This document shows positions 1-7,964 of a DNA stretch of 16,992 nt, piece by piece; within the stretch, counting starts at the first letter, position 1, and each line of letters begins with the position of its first letter. Origin of the DNA: Eubacteriales bacterium. GTDB lineage: Bacteria > Bacillota > Clostridia > Oscillospirales > CAG-272. Made by a program: the position numbers and the translations under genes. The notes below the pieces were generated by a model. It made no database searches and was not told the DNA's origin. It was given only the letters and a program-made list of their open reading frames with translations. The stretch is from assembly GCA_028709565.1 (NCBI GenBank), contig JAQVWU010000020.1, positions 1-16,992 of the forward strand, in the 5' to 3' direction.

Positions 1-176
1 ACCGAGCCGTCCCTGAGGCTGATTTTAAAGCTTCGGACCGAATATACCAGGTTTACCCCGTATGCGTTTTCGTCAACCCGGCAGCGGCAGCCGTGTTCCG
101 CCGCGATTGCATGCAGCGGAGCGATAAGAGCCACGGTGTGGGGGGGCAGTGATTTGATAAATGCGTCGCAATTCAT
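1..176 (-). CDS. Hypothetical protein, N-terminal fragment (C-terminus beyond window)
   Basis: On the minus strand an ATG at 176-174 opens a frame that stays open to the window edge (58 codons visible), starting MNCDAFIKSLPPHTVALIAP. A strong GGGAGG ribosome binding site lies just upstream (about 184-189), with about seven bases between it and the ATG, which fixes the start. A good sigma-A type promoter lies about 45 bases further upstream. The visible part is soluble in character, with no signal peptide or membrane helix, and has three cysteines, two of them in the string GCRCRV. I do not recognise the family and assign no function. It diverges from the ccdA-tlpA operon. Confidence 0.7.
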   Translation of the reverse strand, partial: MNCDAFIKSLPPHTVALIAPLHAIAAEHGCRCRVDENAYGVNLVYSVRSFKISLRDGS

Positions 177-220
177 GAGATTTCCTCCCGTTATTATGTG
201 CGCGGTGATTTTATAAAGAT

Positions 221-249
221 ACGATAGCGTATGTTTCGGTTTTTGTCAA
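221..249 (-). promoter_or_regulatory. Sigma-A type promoter for the left-edge hypothetical gene
   Basis: Read on the minus strand: a perfect -35 TTGACA (244-249), a 17-base spacer, and a -10 TATCGT (221-226) matching four of six consensus positions. It sits about 45 bases upstream of the ATG at 176, pointing at the truncated gene. Confidence 0.65.
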
Positions 250-285
250 CGATTTTTTTGCTCCGGTGATTAAAAATTTATATAT

Positions 286-326
286 GTGACTTTATCACGG
301 TAAGAGCCGCGCAGACATGATACAAT
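286..326 (+). promoter_or_regulatory. Putative ccdA promoter with a small inverted repeat
   Basis: An extended -10 motif TGATACAAT (318-326) lies 44 bases upstream of the preferred ccdA start. No convincing -35 box is seen at the right distance, as is common with extended -10 promoters. Where the -35 would be sought there is a small inverted repeat GTGA-CTTTA-TCAC (286-298), a possible operator. The arms resemble CRP/FNR- or Rex-type half sites, but the five-base spacer does not match those families' usual six, so the operator idea is speculative. Confidence 0.45.
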
Positions 327-369
327 AGAGATATAAAATCAGGCGTAAAATATGCGAAAGGCCGGTTTA

Positions 370-1044
370 ATGGAATATATCATTTCTTTTTTGGAAGGCA
401 TCATTACATTTATATCACCCTGCATGCTGCCCATGCTGCCGGTATATATCAGCTATTTTTCGGGTTCGGCCGATTCGGACCGGACAGAGAAAAACCGCAC
501 ACTGCTAAACGCCGTCGGTTTTGTCATTGGTTTTACCGTTGCGTTTGTCATCCTGGGGGCCTTTTCCGGCACCGCGGGCAGATTTCTACAGTCATACGCA
601 CAGATATTGAACGTCATATTCGGTATAATCATCATCATCTTCGGATTGAATTTTATGGGGGTTCTGAATCTGCCCTTTATTGGCGGCGGAGCGCGCCGCA
701 ACGTCTTTGCGGGGGGCGGTTTTTTCTCATCGGTGCTCTTCGGCGTAATCTTCTCGGTCAGCTGGACACCCTGTGTGGGGGCTTTTCTGGGTTCGGCGCT
801 CATGCTGGCGGCGCAGGGAGGGAACACGCTCAAGGGGATACTGATGCTCTTCGCCTTTTCCATGGGGCTGGGCATTCCCTTTATTGTCAGCGCTCTGCTT
901 ATTGACCGGTTAAAATCGGCATTTGATTTTATAAAACGGCACTACCGCGTTATAAATATCATCTCGGGCAGTCTGCTCGTTATTATAGGCATACTCATGG
1001 CGACCGGACTGCTGGGATATTTCTTCGCGCTGTTTACTTTTTAA
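370..1044 (+). CDS. ccdA: CcdA-family thiol:disulfide interchange membrane protein
   Basis: A CcdA/DsbD-beta type transporter (224 aa from the chosen start) that carries electrons from cytoplasmic thioredoxin across the membrane to an outward-facing thiol reductase. About six hydrophobic segments cover nearly the whole length. The family's two redox-active cysteines are present in their usual proline contexts: SPCMLPMLP in the first helix (Cys18) and SWTPCVG in the fourth (Cys135). The frame also has an ATG at 352, but AAAGG (357-361) sits eight bases before the ATG at 370 and the protein then begins MEYIISFLEG, as is usual in the family. The tlpA gene follows 13 bases later with its own AAAGGAG, so they form an operon. 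In this setting the pair could serve cytochrome c maturation, spore-envelope maturation (as CcdA does in Bacillus) or general extracytoplasmic thiol reduction. No cytochrome gene is nearby. Confidence 0.9.
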   Translation: MEYIISFLEGIITFISPCMLPMLPVYISYFSGSADSDRTEKNRTLLNAVGFVIGFTVAFVILGAFSGTAGRFLQSYAQILNVIFGIIIIIFGLNFMGVLNLPFIGGGARRNVFAGGGFFSSVLFGVIFSVSWTPCVGAFLGSALMLAAQGGNTLKGILMLFAFSMGLGIPFIVSALLIDRLKSAFDFIKRHYRVINIISGSLLVIIGILMATGLLGYFFALFTF

Positions 1045-1057
1045 AGGAGCGGAATTT

Positions 1058-1639
1058 ATGAATCAAAGAACAAAAATCCTGCTTTTGATATTGGTGTTTA
1101 CCGCGTTTATCGCGGCGGCGTATTTTATCTATACTTATGCGGCGGCAAATTACAAGCCGGACAGCCGGACGGCGGAGAGCGAAACCAAATCCGACGCAAT
1201 TACCGGCGCGGGCGAATCCGAAAAAAATACCGCCCCCGATTTTACTGTATACGATGAAGGGGGAAACGCCTATCGTCTCTCCGACTTTTTCGGCGAACCC
1301 ATAGTGCTCAACTTCTGGGCAAGCTGGTGTCCGCCCTGTAAAGCGGAAATGCCTCATTTCAACGAGGTGTACGGCGAGGTGTCGGACAGCGTGACCTTTC
1401 TCATGGTTGACCTGGTGGACGGGCAAAGGGAAACGGCCGCCAAAGGCAAGGCTTATATAGAAGAAATGGGATTTGTCTTCCCGGCTTATTATGATACCGA
1501 CGGGGACGCGGCGTCGGCTTACGGCATTTCAAGTATACCGACCAGCGTGTTTATCGGCGCCGACGGCAATATCGCCGACACCTATATAGGCATGATGGAT
1601 AAACAGAAGCTGCTTAGCTATATTGATTTAATCGACTGA
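1058..1639 (+). CDS. TlpA/ResA-like membrane-anchored thiol-disulfide oxidoreductase
   Basis: A 193-aa thioredoxin-fold protein. An N-terminal hydrophobic segment (residues 8-30) acts as an uncleaved anchor or signal, then a low-complexity linker (31-57) leads to an AhpC/TSA-Redoxin domain (about 58-190). The active site is WCPPC (Cys91, Cys94) in NFWASWCPPCKAEMPHF, and the cis-proline is in SSIPTSVFI (Pro161), both typical of TlpA, ResA and StoA reductases. It probably acts outside the membrane, reducing disulfides with electrons supplied by the adjacent CcdA. The start has an AAAGGAG site seven bases upstream. The gene ends 21 bases before a bidirectional terminator. ResA (cytochrome c), StoA (spore cortex) and generic TlpA cannot be told apart from sequence alone. 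The sporulation locus elsewhere in the window makes a StoA-like role conceivable, but this is inference. Confidence 0.88.
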   Translation: MNQRTKILLLILVFTAFIAAAYFIYTYAAANYKPDSRTAESETKSDAITGAGESEKNTAPDFTVYDEGGNAYRLSDFFGEPIVLNFWASWCPPCKAEMPHFNEVYGEVSDSVTFLMVDLVDGQRETAAKGKAYIEEMGFVFPAYYDTDGDAASAYGISSIPTSVFIGADGNIADTYIGMMDKQKLLSYIDLID

Positions 1640-1660
1640 ACAGTATATAACCGAATAATA

Positions 1661-1698
1661 AAAACCGGAGAGACCGCGTAACATGTCTCTCCGGTTTT
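1661..1698. terminator. Bidirectional intrinsic terminator between tlpA and leuB
   Basis: A perfect 14-bp inverted repeat, AAAACCGGAGAGAC (1661-1674) and GTCTCTCCGGTTTT (1685-1698), with a 10-base loop. It is followed on the plus strand by a T-run (to 1701, then TATATTTTTT) and on the minus strand by TTTTATTATT. It therefore ends both the plus-strand ccdA-tlpA operon and the minus-strand ilv-leu operon, which converge here. Confidence 0.92.
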
Positions 1699-1708
1699 TT
1701 TATATTTT

Positions 1709-2782
1709 TTATATTTTTGCCAGTATGGCGTCGGTCATTGCGTCGGTGGTGAGCGCCGGTCCGCTGCCGGCACCGAGGATGTCGGCTGTACGGGCCCCCT
1801 CGAGCAGTACACCCGAAACGGCGTCCTCGACGGCCCCGGCTTCCCGGTCCAGACCGAATGCGTATCGCAGCATCATGGCGGCCGACAGTATTGTCGCTAT
1901 GGGATTGGCTTTGTTCTGCCCCGCGATGTCGGGGGCCGAGCCGTGGATGGGCTCGAACAGACCGCCCCTGCCTGCGCCCACCGAAGCGGAGGGCAGCAGC
2001 CCTATCGACCCGGTCAGCATGGACGCCTCGTCGGAGAGGATATCGCCGAACATATTGCCGGTGACGATGACATCGAACTGGGCGGGGTTTCTTATCAGCT
2101 GCATGGCCGCGTTGTCCACCAGCATGTCGGTCAGTTCGACCTGCGGATATTGGGCCGACAGCGCGTGTATCACCTCGCGCCACAGCCTGGAGCTCTCAAG
2201 TACGTTGGCCTTGTCAATGCTGACCAGCCTGTTCTGTCTCTTTGACGCCAGCTCGAAGGCGGTGCGCCCGATGCGCTCGATTTCGCTTGCCGAATAGCAT
2301 TCGGTGTCATAGGCCTCCTCGCCGCCCTCCGACATCCTGCGGCCCCGGTCGCCGTAATACATGCCGCCGGTCAGTTCCCTGACGATGACCATATCGATGC
2401 CGGCGGCGGCTATATCGGCCCTGAGGGGGCAGGCGGCGGACAGCGAAGGGTAGAGCGCGGCGGGGCGGAGGTTGGCGAACAGCCCCAGTTCCTTCCTCAG
2501 ACCCAGCAGCGCCCTTTCGGGTCGCAGATGCCCGGGCAGGGTATCCCATTTGGGTCCGCCGACGGCGCCGAGCAATACGGCGTCGCTTTTTTTGCATATG
2601 TCGATTGTTTGAGGCGGCAGCGGAATGCCGTGTTCGTCAATGGCCCGCCCTCCGGCAGCGGCTTCGTGAAAGTTAAAGTCATGCCCGTACTTTTTGCCGA
2701 TCAGCCCGAGGACCCGTACCGCGGCCGCGGTGATTTCGGGACCGATACCGTCGCCCTTGATCAGCGCAATGTTATATGTCAT
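1709..2782 (-). CDS. leuB: 3-isopropylmalate dehydrogenase
   Basis: Oxidative decarboxylation of 3-isopropylmalate to 2-ketoisocaproate with NAD+, the third step of the leucine branch. In an operon with cimA it probably also converts 3-methylmalate to 2-ketobutyrate for isoleucine. From the chosen start the protein has 357 aa, the normal length. GDGIGPE is at 10-16. Substrate arginines Arg96, Arg106 and Arg135 are in place, with Tyr142, Lys191 and metal-binding Asp223, Asp247 and Asp251 (NMFGDILSDEASM). The NAD loop is EPIHGSAPDIAGQNKANP (277-294). An in-frame ATG lies six codons upstream (2800), but it has no ribosome binding site, whereas AAAGG sits ten bases before the ATG at 2782 and MTYNIALIKGDGIG is the usual family start. 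It is the last gene of the operon, 24 bases after leuD and just before the terminator. Confidence 0.95.
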   Translation of the reverse strand: MTYNIALIKGDGIGPEITAAAVRVLGLIGKKYGHDFNFHEAAAGGRAIDEHGIPLPPQTIDICKKSDAVLLGAVGGPKWDTLPGHLRPERALLGLRKELGLFANLRPAALYPSLSAACPLRADIAAAGIDMVIVRELTGGMYYGDRGRRMSEGGEEAYDTECYSASEIERIGRTAFELASKRQNRLVSIDKANVLESSRLWREVIHALSAQYPQVELTDMLVDNAAMQLIRNPAQFDVIVTGNMFGDILSDEASMLTGSIGLLPSASVGAGRGGLFEPIHGSAPDIAGQNKANPIATILSAAMMLRYAFGLDREAGAVEDAVSGVLLEGARTADILGAGSGPALTTDAMTDAILAKI

Positions 2783-2806
2783 ATTAAACCGGCCTTTCAT
2801 AAATTG

Positions 2807-3310
2807 TCAATTGCCGTCGTTCAGTGCCCCGCTGTCAGCGGCGGCCAGCAGTCCCCCTGACAGGATTATATTCTGCAGGAAGGGCGGGAAGGGCTTGATT
2901 TTATAAACGGTGTTTGCTGTCAGGTTGGTGATGCTGCCCCCGTTGAAATCCACTTCCAGGATATCCCCGTCAGCGATGTCCCGGGCGGCTTCGCGGCATT
3001 CTATAATCGGCAGTCCGATATTGATGGCGTTGCGGTAAAAAATACGGGCAAAATCGGCGGCGATGACGCAGGAGATGCCGGAGGCTTTGATGGCGATGGG
3101 CGCGTGCTCACGGGAGGAGCCGCATCCGAAGTTCGCGCCGGCGACGATGATATCTCCGGGACGCACCCGGCTGACAAAATCGCGGTCCAGGTCCTCCATA
3201 CAGTGGGATGCCAGTTCCGTTACGTCGGAGGTGTTTAAATATCTGGCGGGTATGATGACATCGGTATCTATATTGTTTCCGTATTTGATCGCTTTTCCGG
3301 ATGCGTTCAT
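2807..3310 (-). CDS. leuD: 3-isopropylmalate dehydratase small subunit
   Basis: The swivelling small subunit of isopropylmalate isomerase, forming a heterodimer with LeuC. It isomerises 2-isopropylmalate to 3-isopropylmalate and, with cimA in the operon, probably citramalate to 3-methylmalate. Hallmarks are NNIDTDVIIPARYL near the N-terminus and the swivel loop GANFGCGSSREHAP followed by FARIFYRNAINIGLP. The chosen ATG at 3310 gives 167 aa, close to the usual size, and has a strong AAGGAAGGA site ten bases upstream. An ATG ten codons earlier (3340) lies one base after the leuC stop and has no good site. It resembles the short single-domain LeuD that pairs with the archaeal/clostridial-type LeuC rather than the roughly 200-aa enterobacterial form. 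Confidence 0.94.
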   Translation of the reverse strand: MNASGKAIKYGNNIDTDVIIPARYLNTSDVTELASHCMEDLDRDFVSRVRPGDIIVAGANFGCGSSREHAPIAIKASGISCVIAADFARIFYRNAINIGLPIIECREAARDIADGDILEVDFNGGSITNLTANTVYKIKPFPPFLQNIILSGGLLAAADSGALNDGN

Positions 3311-3341
3311 TTTCTGTATATCCTTCCTTTCGTGCGGCATG

Positions 3342-4607
3342 TTAATCTGCCATCGATTCGGGCGAGGCGATTTTACCGGCGAGGGCCGAGGCGGCGGCGG
3401 CGGCGGGGCTCGCCAGATAGACCTCGCTTTCCGGATGCCCCATCCGGCCTACGAAATTGCGGTTGGTGGTGGCCAGCGCCCTCTCCCCTTTGGCCAGAAT
3501 GCCCATATGACCCCCGAGACAGGGACCGCAGGTGGGGGTGGAAACAGCGCAGCCGGCGTTGACGAATATCTCCAGCAGTCCCGCCCGCATCGCCTGCAGG
3601 TAGATCTTCTGGGTCGCCGGGATAATCAGGGTGCGGCAGTCCGGGTGGACCCTTCTGCCCTCCAGAATGGCGGCGGCTGTCTGCAGATCTTCAAATCTGC
3701 CGTTTGTGCAGGAACCGATGACCACCTGGTCGAGTTTTACCTCGCCGACCTCATCGATGGTACGGGTGTTGTCGGGCAGGTGGGGGAAGGCGACGGTCGG
3801 TCTTATTTGCGAGAGATCGTATTCCAGGGTCCGTTCGTATTCGGCGTCATCGTCGGCTTTATATACGACCGAAGGCTTTTGCCTGTGGGCCCGTTCGAAT
3901 TCGGCGGTTTTCTCATCGAATTCAAAGATGCCGTTTTTGGCGCCGGCTTCAATGGCCATGTTTGCCATGCACAGTCTGTCTTCCATGGACAGATGTGCTA
4001 AACCGTCGCCGGTAAATTCCATCGATTTGTACAGGGCGCCGTTGACGCCGATGGAGCCGATTATATGCAGGATAATATCTTTGCCCGATACCCATATGCC
4101 GGGTTTGTTTTTCAGGACAAACCGAATGGCTGAGGGAACCTTGAACCAGGCTTTGCCCGAAGCCATGGCGTAGGCCATATCGGTTGAACCCACGCCGGTG
4201 GAAAAGGCGGCGAGCGCCCCGTAGGTGCAGGTGTGCGAGTCGGCGCCGATTATCAGCTCCCCGCTGCCCACCAGCCCCTTTTCGGGCAGCAGCGCGTGCT
4301 CAATCCCCATCTCGCCGACATCGTAAAAATGTTCGATGTCGTTCGCCCTGGCGAAGGTCCTGATAAACTTACACTGTTCGGCCGCTTTTATGTCTTTATT
4401 GGGGGTGAAATGGTCCATGACCAGCGCGATTTTGCGGCGGTCAAAGACACCGGGGCTGTTGATCTTCGCGTATTCCTTGATGGCGACGGGTGAGGTGATG
4501 TCATTGCCCAGTACCAGATCGACCTCCGCCATAACGATTTCACCTGCCGAGACCGAATTTCTGCCGCAGTGGGCGGCGATTATTTTCTGAGACATTGTCA
4601 TTGGCAT
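3342..4607 (-). CDS. leuC: 3-isopropylmalate dehydratase large subunit
   Basis: The aconitase-family catalytic subunit of isopropylmalate isomerase (421 aa), partner of LeuD. The three cysteines binding the [4Fe-4S] cluster are visible: Cys300 in VIGSCTNGR, and Cys360 and Cys363 in STPTCGPCLGG. GADSHTCTYGALAAFSTGVG (121-140) is the conserved substrate and cluster loop. Length and sequence fit the 418-421 aa subfamily common in archaea and clostridia. The start at 4607 has GGGAGG ten bases upstream and overlaps the end of cimA by ten bases. The start area contains three in-frame ATGs (4607, 4601, 4595), and the first has the best spacing. Tight overlap with cimA implies translational coupling and fits a shared role in citramalate and leucine metabolism. 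The cluster is expected to be oxygen-labile. Confidence 0.95.
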   Translation of the reverse strand: MPMTMSQKIIAAHCGRNSVSAGEIVMAEVDLVLGNDITSPVAIKEYAKINSPGVFDRRKIALVMDHFTPNKDIKAAEQCKFIRTFARANDIEHFYDVGEMGIEHALLPEKGLVGSGELIIGADSHTCTYGALAAFSTGVGSTDMAYAMASGKAWFKVPSAIRFVLKNKPGIWVSGKDIILHIIGSIGVNGALYKSMEFTGDGLAHLSMEDRLCMANMAIEAGAKNGIFEFDEKTAEFERAHRQKPSVVYKADDDAEYERTLEYDLSQIRPTVAFPHLPDNTRTIDEVGEVKLDQVVIGSCTNGRFEDLQTAAAILEGRRVHPDCRTLIIPATQKIYLQAMRAGLLEIFVNAGCAVSTPTCGPCLGGHMGILAKGERALATTNRNFVGRMGHPESEVYLASPAAAAASALAGKIASPESMAD

Positions 4608-6187
4608 TTTAACGTTTCCTCCCGGTTTGATTTTGACAGCTTATAATCGATGGAATCGGCAAGGGCTATCCAGCTTGCCTGTATTATATCGGTGGACACG
4701 CCGACGGTGGTCCAGACGTTATATCCGTCGGTCGATTCTATTATAACCCGCACCCGCGCCGCCGTCGCGTGGTCGGTTTCCAGTACGCGCACCTTGTAGT
4801 CAATGAGATATACGTTGTGCAGCTCGGGATAGAAGACACCCAACGCCTTGCGCAGCGCCGAGTCCAGGGCGTGCACCGGGCCGTTTCCCAGCGAGGCCGC
4901 CGTCTCGCTTTTATCGCCGACATTGATGTTTATCAGGGCGGAGGAGGTCATCTCTTTGTTGGGCGAGGGGTATTCCCCGGTCGTTTTATACATGACCAGT
5001 GTAAAGTGCGGTCTGTACAGGTCCAGCGCCTTCATGACCACCAGCTCAAAACTCGCGTCGGCCGCTTCGAACTGATAACCCTCGTGTTCCAGCTGTTTGA
5101 GCCGGTTCATTATCGCGGCAATCTCGGGGGAGTCCTTGGTCAGGTGGGGGGCAATGTTTTTTACTTTAGCCAGCACGGTGGTGCGGCCGGAAACCTCGGA
5201 CATGAGGAATTTGCGTTTGTTGCCCACCGCGCCCGGGTCCACATGCTCATAGGAGCCGGGGAGCTTTGTCAGCGCGTCGATATGCATGCCGCCCTTATGG
5301 GCAAAGGCGCTCTCTCCCGTATAGGGTTTATCCCGCGGAACGGCCAGGTTGGCGATACCCGCGATCTTCATCACCGTTTCGGACAGCGAGGTCAGGTTCC
5401 CCGCGACGCACTCATAGCCCTGTTTGAGCTGCAGATTGGGGATGATAACACTCAGGTCGGCGTTGCCGCAGCGTTCGCCGAAGCCGATAAAGGTACCCTG
5501 AATATGGACCGCCCCGGCCGCGGTCGCCAGCATCGAATCGGCAATCGCGCAGCCCAGGTCGTTATGGCAGTGTATGCCGGTGCGGATACCGGGGAATCGT
5601 TTTGTGACAACCGAGGTGACGCGGTGTATGGTATCGGGCAGGACTCCGCCGTTGGTGTCGCACAGACACAGCACATCGGCGCCCCCCCGCGCGGCGGCTT
5701 CGAGGACGGCCAGGGCATATGCGGGATTGGAATCGTAACCGTCAAAGAAGTGTTCGGCGTCAAATATCACCTCTTTGCCGCGGCTTTTGGCGAAGGCGAC
5801 CGTTTCCTCCACCATCAGCAGATTTTCTCCGGGGGATACCCTGAGTATTTCGGCGGCATGCAGGTCCCAGGCTTTACCGAATATCGAGACGGCGGGGGTG
5901 CCGGCGCCGAGAAGTGACATTACATGGGCATCCTCAGCGGGGGTCATATTCTTGCGGCGTGTGCTGCCGAAGGCGCAGAGTTTTGCGTGCCTGAGCTTCA
6001 ATTTCGCGGCGCTTTTGAAGAATTCGATATCCTTCGGATTGGACGACGGATTTCCCGCCTCAATATACGCTATGCCGAATTCATCCAGCGCGCGAACGAT
6101 GTTTGATTTATCGAGTACGGAAAAGGAGATACCCTCGCTCTGCGCTCCGTCGCGCAGGGTTGAGTCCAGGATTTCTAGCTTTTTCAT
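4598..6187 (-). CDS. cimA: (R)-citramalate synthase
   Basis: Condenses pyruvate with acetyl-CoA to (R)-citramalate, opening a threonine-independent route to 2-ketobutyrate and isoleucine. At 529 aa it is the long CimA type of the alpha-isopropylmalate/homocitrate synthase family. The N-terminal TIM barrel begins KKLEILDSTLRDGAQSEGI, with the catalytic-site Arg12 and Asp13. The metal site HCHND is at 206-210 and GFGERCGNADL follows at 235-245. The C-terminal part (about 385-525) looks like a LeuA-type allosteric regulatory domain, so feedback by isoleucine is likely. Differences from the LeuA in this window (DSTLRDGAQSEG versus DTTLRDGEQAPG) separate the two paralogues. The start has GAGAGGTG five bases upstream. 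The 3' end overlaps leuC. The alternative, a second isopropylmalate or homocitrate synthase, is less likely given the operon. Confidence 0.92.
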   Translation of the reverse strand: MKKLEILDSTLRDGAQSEGISFSVLDKSNIVRALDEFGIAYIEAGNPSSNPKDIEFFKSAAKLKLRHAKLCAFGSTRRKNMTPAEDAHVMSLLGAGTPAVSIFGKAWDLHAAEILRVSPGENLLMVEETVAFAKSRGKEVIFDAEHFFDGYDSNPAYALAVLEAAARGGADVLCLCDTNGGVLPDTIHRVTSVVTKRFPGIRTGIHCHNDLGCAIADSMLATAAGAVHIQGTFIGFGERCGNADLSVIIPNLQLKQGYECVAGNLTSLSETVMKIAGIANLAVPRDKPYTGESAFAHKGGMHIDALTKLPGSYEHVDPGAVGNKRKFLMSEVSGRTTVLAKVKNIAPHLTKDSPEIAAIMNRLKQLEHEGYQFEAADASFELVVMKALDLYRPHFTLVMYKTTGEYPSPNKEMTSSALININVGDKSETAASLGNGPVHALDSALRKALGVFYPELHNVYLIDYKVRVLETDHATAARVRVIIESTDGYNVWTTVGVSTDIIQASWIALADSIDYKLSKSNREETLKCQ

Positions 6188-6215
6188 GAATTCACCTCTC
6201 TTTCGAGTCTTCGGG

Positions 6216-6237
6216 CCGTTAATCCCGAGGTTAACGG
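6216..6237. repeat. Small stem-loop between ilvD and cimA
   Basis: Inverted repeat CCGTTAA-N8-TTAACGG (6216-6222 and 6231-6237) in the 77-base gap between ilvD and cimA, the longest gap in the operon. No T-run follows on the minus strand, so it is not an intrinsic terminator. It may be an mRNA processing or stability element. No other feature is seen in the gap except the cimA ribosome binding site. Confidence 0.5.
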
Positions 6238-6264
6238 ATAAACTGCAATATATTTATATCTGCA

Positions 6265-7962
6265 TTAATTCTCTTTGAGTACCGCTCCGTTGTGGGCGGA
6301 GGATACCTGTTTTTGATAGCGGCCCAGATAGCCCCGGGCGGCCGTGCGCGCCGGGGTCATTGTCCGGCGTCTGCGCTCCAGTTCCTCTTGGGAAACCAGC
6401 AGGTCGATGCGGTATTCGGGTATATCGATTTCTATGATATCGCCCTCGCATACATAGGCGACGGGACCTTCCCTGTAGGCTTCGGGGGAGATATGTCCGA
6501 TGGCCGCGCCACGGGTGGCACCCGAAAAACGGCCGTCGGTCACCAGCGCCACCTCTTTATCCAGACCCATGCCCGCGATGGCCGAGGTGGGCAGCAGCAT
6601 CTCCCGCATGCCCGGACCGCCGGCAGGGCCCTCGTTGCGGATGACCACCACGTCCCCGGACACTATCCTGCCCGCGTAGATGGCCTCCACCGCCGCTTCC
6701 TCGCATTCAAACACCCGGGCCGGACCGCTGTGACGCTGCATCTCGGGGGATACGGCGCTGCGCTTTACCACCGAGCCCGACGGGGACAGTGAGCCGAAGA
6801 GCACGGCGATGCCTCCGGTTTCGGAATAGGGAGCGTTCACACTCTTTATGACATTCCGGTCGGTTATATGCGAACCGGCGATATTCTCTTTTACCGTTTT
6901 TGACGTTGCGGTAATCAGGGAGGTGTCCAGCAGCGATGCCTTATCCAGTTCGTTCATCACGGCATAAACGCCGCCCGCGGCATATAAATCCTGCATATGA
7001 TGCCCGCCCGCCGGCGCGAGCCGGCACAGATTGGGGGTTGCGGCGCTGATTTCATTTACCATCTTCAGATCGAGCTTCATGCCCGCTTCATTTGCGATGG
7101 CGGCCAGATGCAGCACCGAGTTGGTCGAGCAGCCCAGCGCCATGTCCACCCGCAGCGCGTTATGGAAGGCCGCTTCGCTCATGATATCCAGGGGCTTTAT
7201 GTTGTCTTTTACCAGACTTAAAATCTGCATGCCGGTATACTTCGCCAGCCGCAGCCGTTGGGCGTAAACGGCGGGAATCGAACCGTTGCCCCCCAGCGCC
7301 ATACCCAGCGCCTCGGTCAGGCAGTTCATCGAATTGGCGGTGAACATGCCGGAACAGGAGCCGCAGCCGGGACAGGCGCTGCATTCGTAATACGCCAGCT
7401 TTTCAGGGCCGATTTTGCCCGCCTTATAGGCGCCCAGGGCCTCGAATACGGTATTGAGGTCCATGGGTTTGTTGTTCTCGTCGGTAACGTCGCCGATGGT
7501 GAGCATGGGTCCGCCAGAAACGAAGACCGACGGTATGTTGAGCCGCGCGGCCGCCATGAGCATGCCGGGTACCACTTTATCGCAGCTGGGAATGAATACC
7601 AGACCGTCAAAGCAATAGGCGCTGACCATGCACTCGACACTGTCGGCGATTAGCTCCCGGCTTGCCAGCGAGTATTTCATACCCTCATGGCCCATGGCAA
7701 TCCCGTCGCATATCGCTATGGTGTTAAATTCCACCGGGGTGCCTCCCGCCGCAAGCACACCGTCCTTTACCGCCCGCGCGATTTTATCCAGGTGAATATG
7801 TCCGGGTACCGCCTCATTGAAGGAGTTGACGATGCCGATGAGCGGCTTTTCCAGCTGTTCGGGCAGGTATCCCATGCCCATGAACAGGGACCGGTGGGGG
7901 GAGCGCTCGGCCCCGTGTAAAATTTTCGCGCTGTTCTTTTCGCGGTTCTTATCGTTGTTCAT
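6265..7962 (-). CDS. ilvD: Dihydroxy-acid dehydratase
   Basis: Dehydrates 2,3-dihydroxyisovalerate and 2,3-dihydroxy-3-methylvalerate to the keto acids that precede valine/leucine and isoleucine. Full length at 565 aa. Iron-sulfur cysteines are seen in FIPSCDKVVPGM (Cys127) and CPGCGSCSGMFTANSMNC (Cys203). The first-cysteine segment of the plant and mycobacterial [2Fe-2S] enzymes is replaced here by VNSFNEAVPGHIHL, as in the E. coli type, which carries an oxygen-sensitive [4Fe-4S] cluster. The C-terminal domain keeps EGPAGGPGMREML and LVTDGRFSGATRG. The start lies two bases after the ilvC stop, with only a weak purine-rich site (GGAAGAAAG), so it is probably translated by coupling to ilvC. 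Confidence 0.96.
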   Translation of the reverse strand: MNNDKNREKNSAKILHGAERSPHRSLFMGMGYLPEQLEKPLIGIVNSFNEAVPGHIHLDKIARAVKDGVLAAGGTPVEFNTIAICDGIAMGHEGMKYSLASRELIADSVECMVSAYCFDGLVFIPSCDKVVPGMLMAAARLNIPSVFVSGGPMLTIGDVTDENNKPMDLNTVFEALGAYKAGKIGPEKLAYYECSACPGCGSCSGMFTANSMNCLTEALGMALGGNGSIPAVYAQRLRLAKYTGMQILSLVKDNIKPLDIMSEAAFHNALRVDMALGCSTNSVLHLAAIANEAGMKLDLKMVNEISAATPNLCRLAPAGGHHMQDLYAAGGVYAVMNELDKASLLDTSLITATSKTVKENIAGSHITDRNVIKSVNAPYSETGGIAVLFGSLSPSGSVVKRSAVSPEMQRHSGPARVFECEEAAVEAIYAGRIVSGDVVVIRNEGPAGGPGMREMLLPTSAIAGMGLDKEVALVTDGRFSGATRGAAIGHISPEAYREGPVAYVCEGDIIEIDIPEYRIDLLVSQEELERRRRTMTPARTAARGYLGRYQKQVSSAHNGAVLKEN

Positions 7963-7964
7963 GC

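Noticed and set aside
4769..5917. Long open frame (382 codons) on the plus strand opposite cimA
   Set aside because: It is antisense to a clearly conserved gene, has no domain signature, and is an expected by-product of GC-rich coding sequence. The same applies to the long plus-strand frames at 3063-4001, 8022-8801, 9772-10644 and 11768-12823, and the minus-strand frame at 14936-15802.
6216..6237. Inverted repeat between ilvD and cimA as a terminator splitting the operon
   Set aside because: Seven-base stem with no T-run on the transcribed strand and no new promoter recognised, so operon continuity is more likely.
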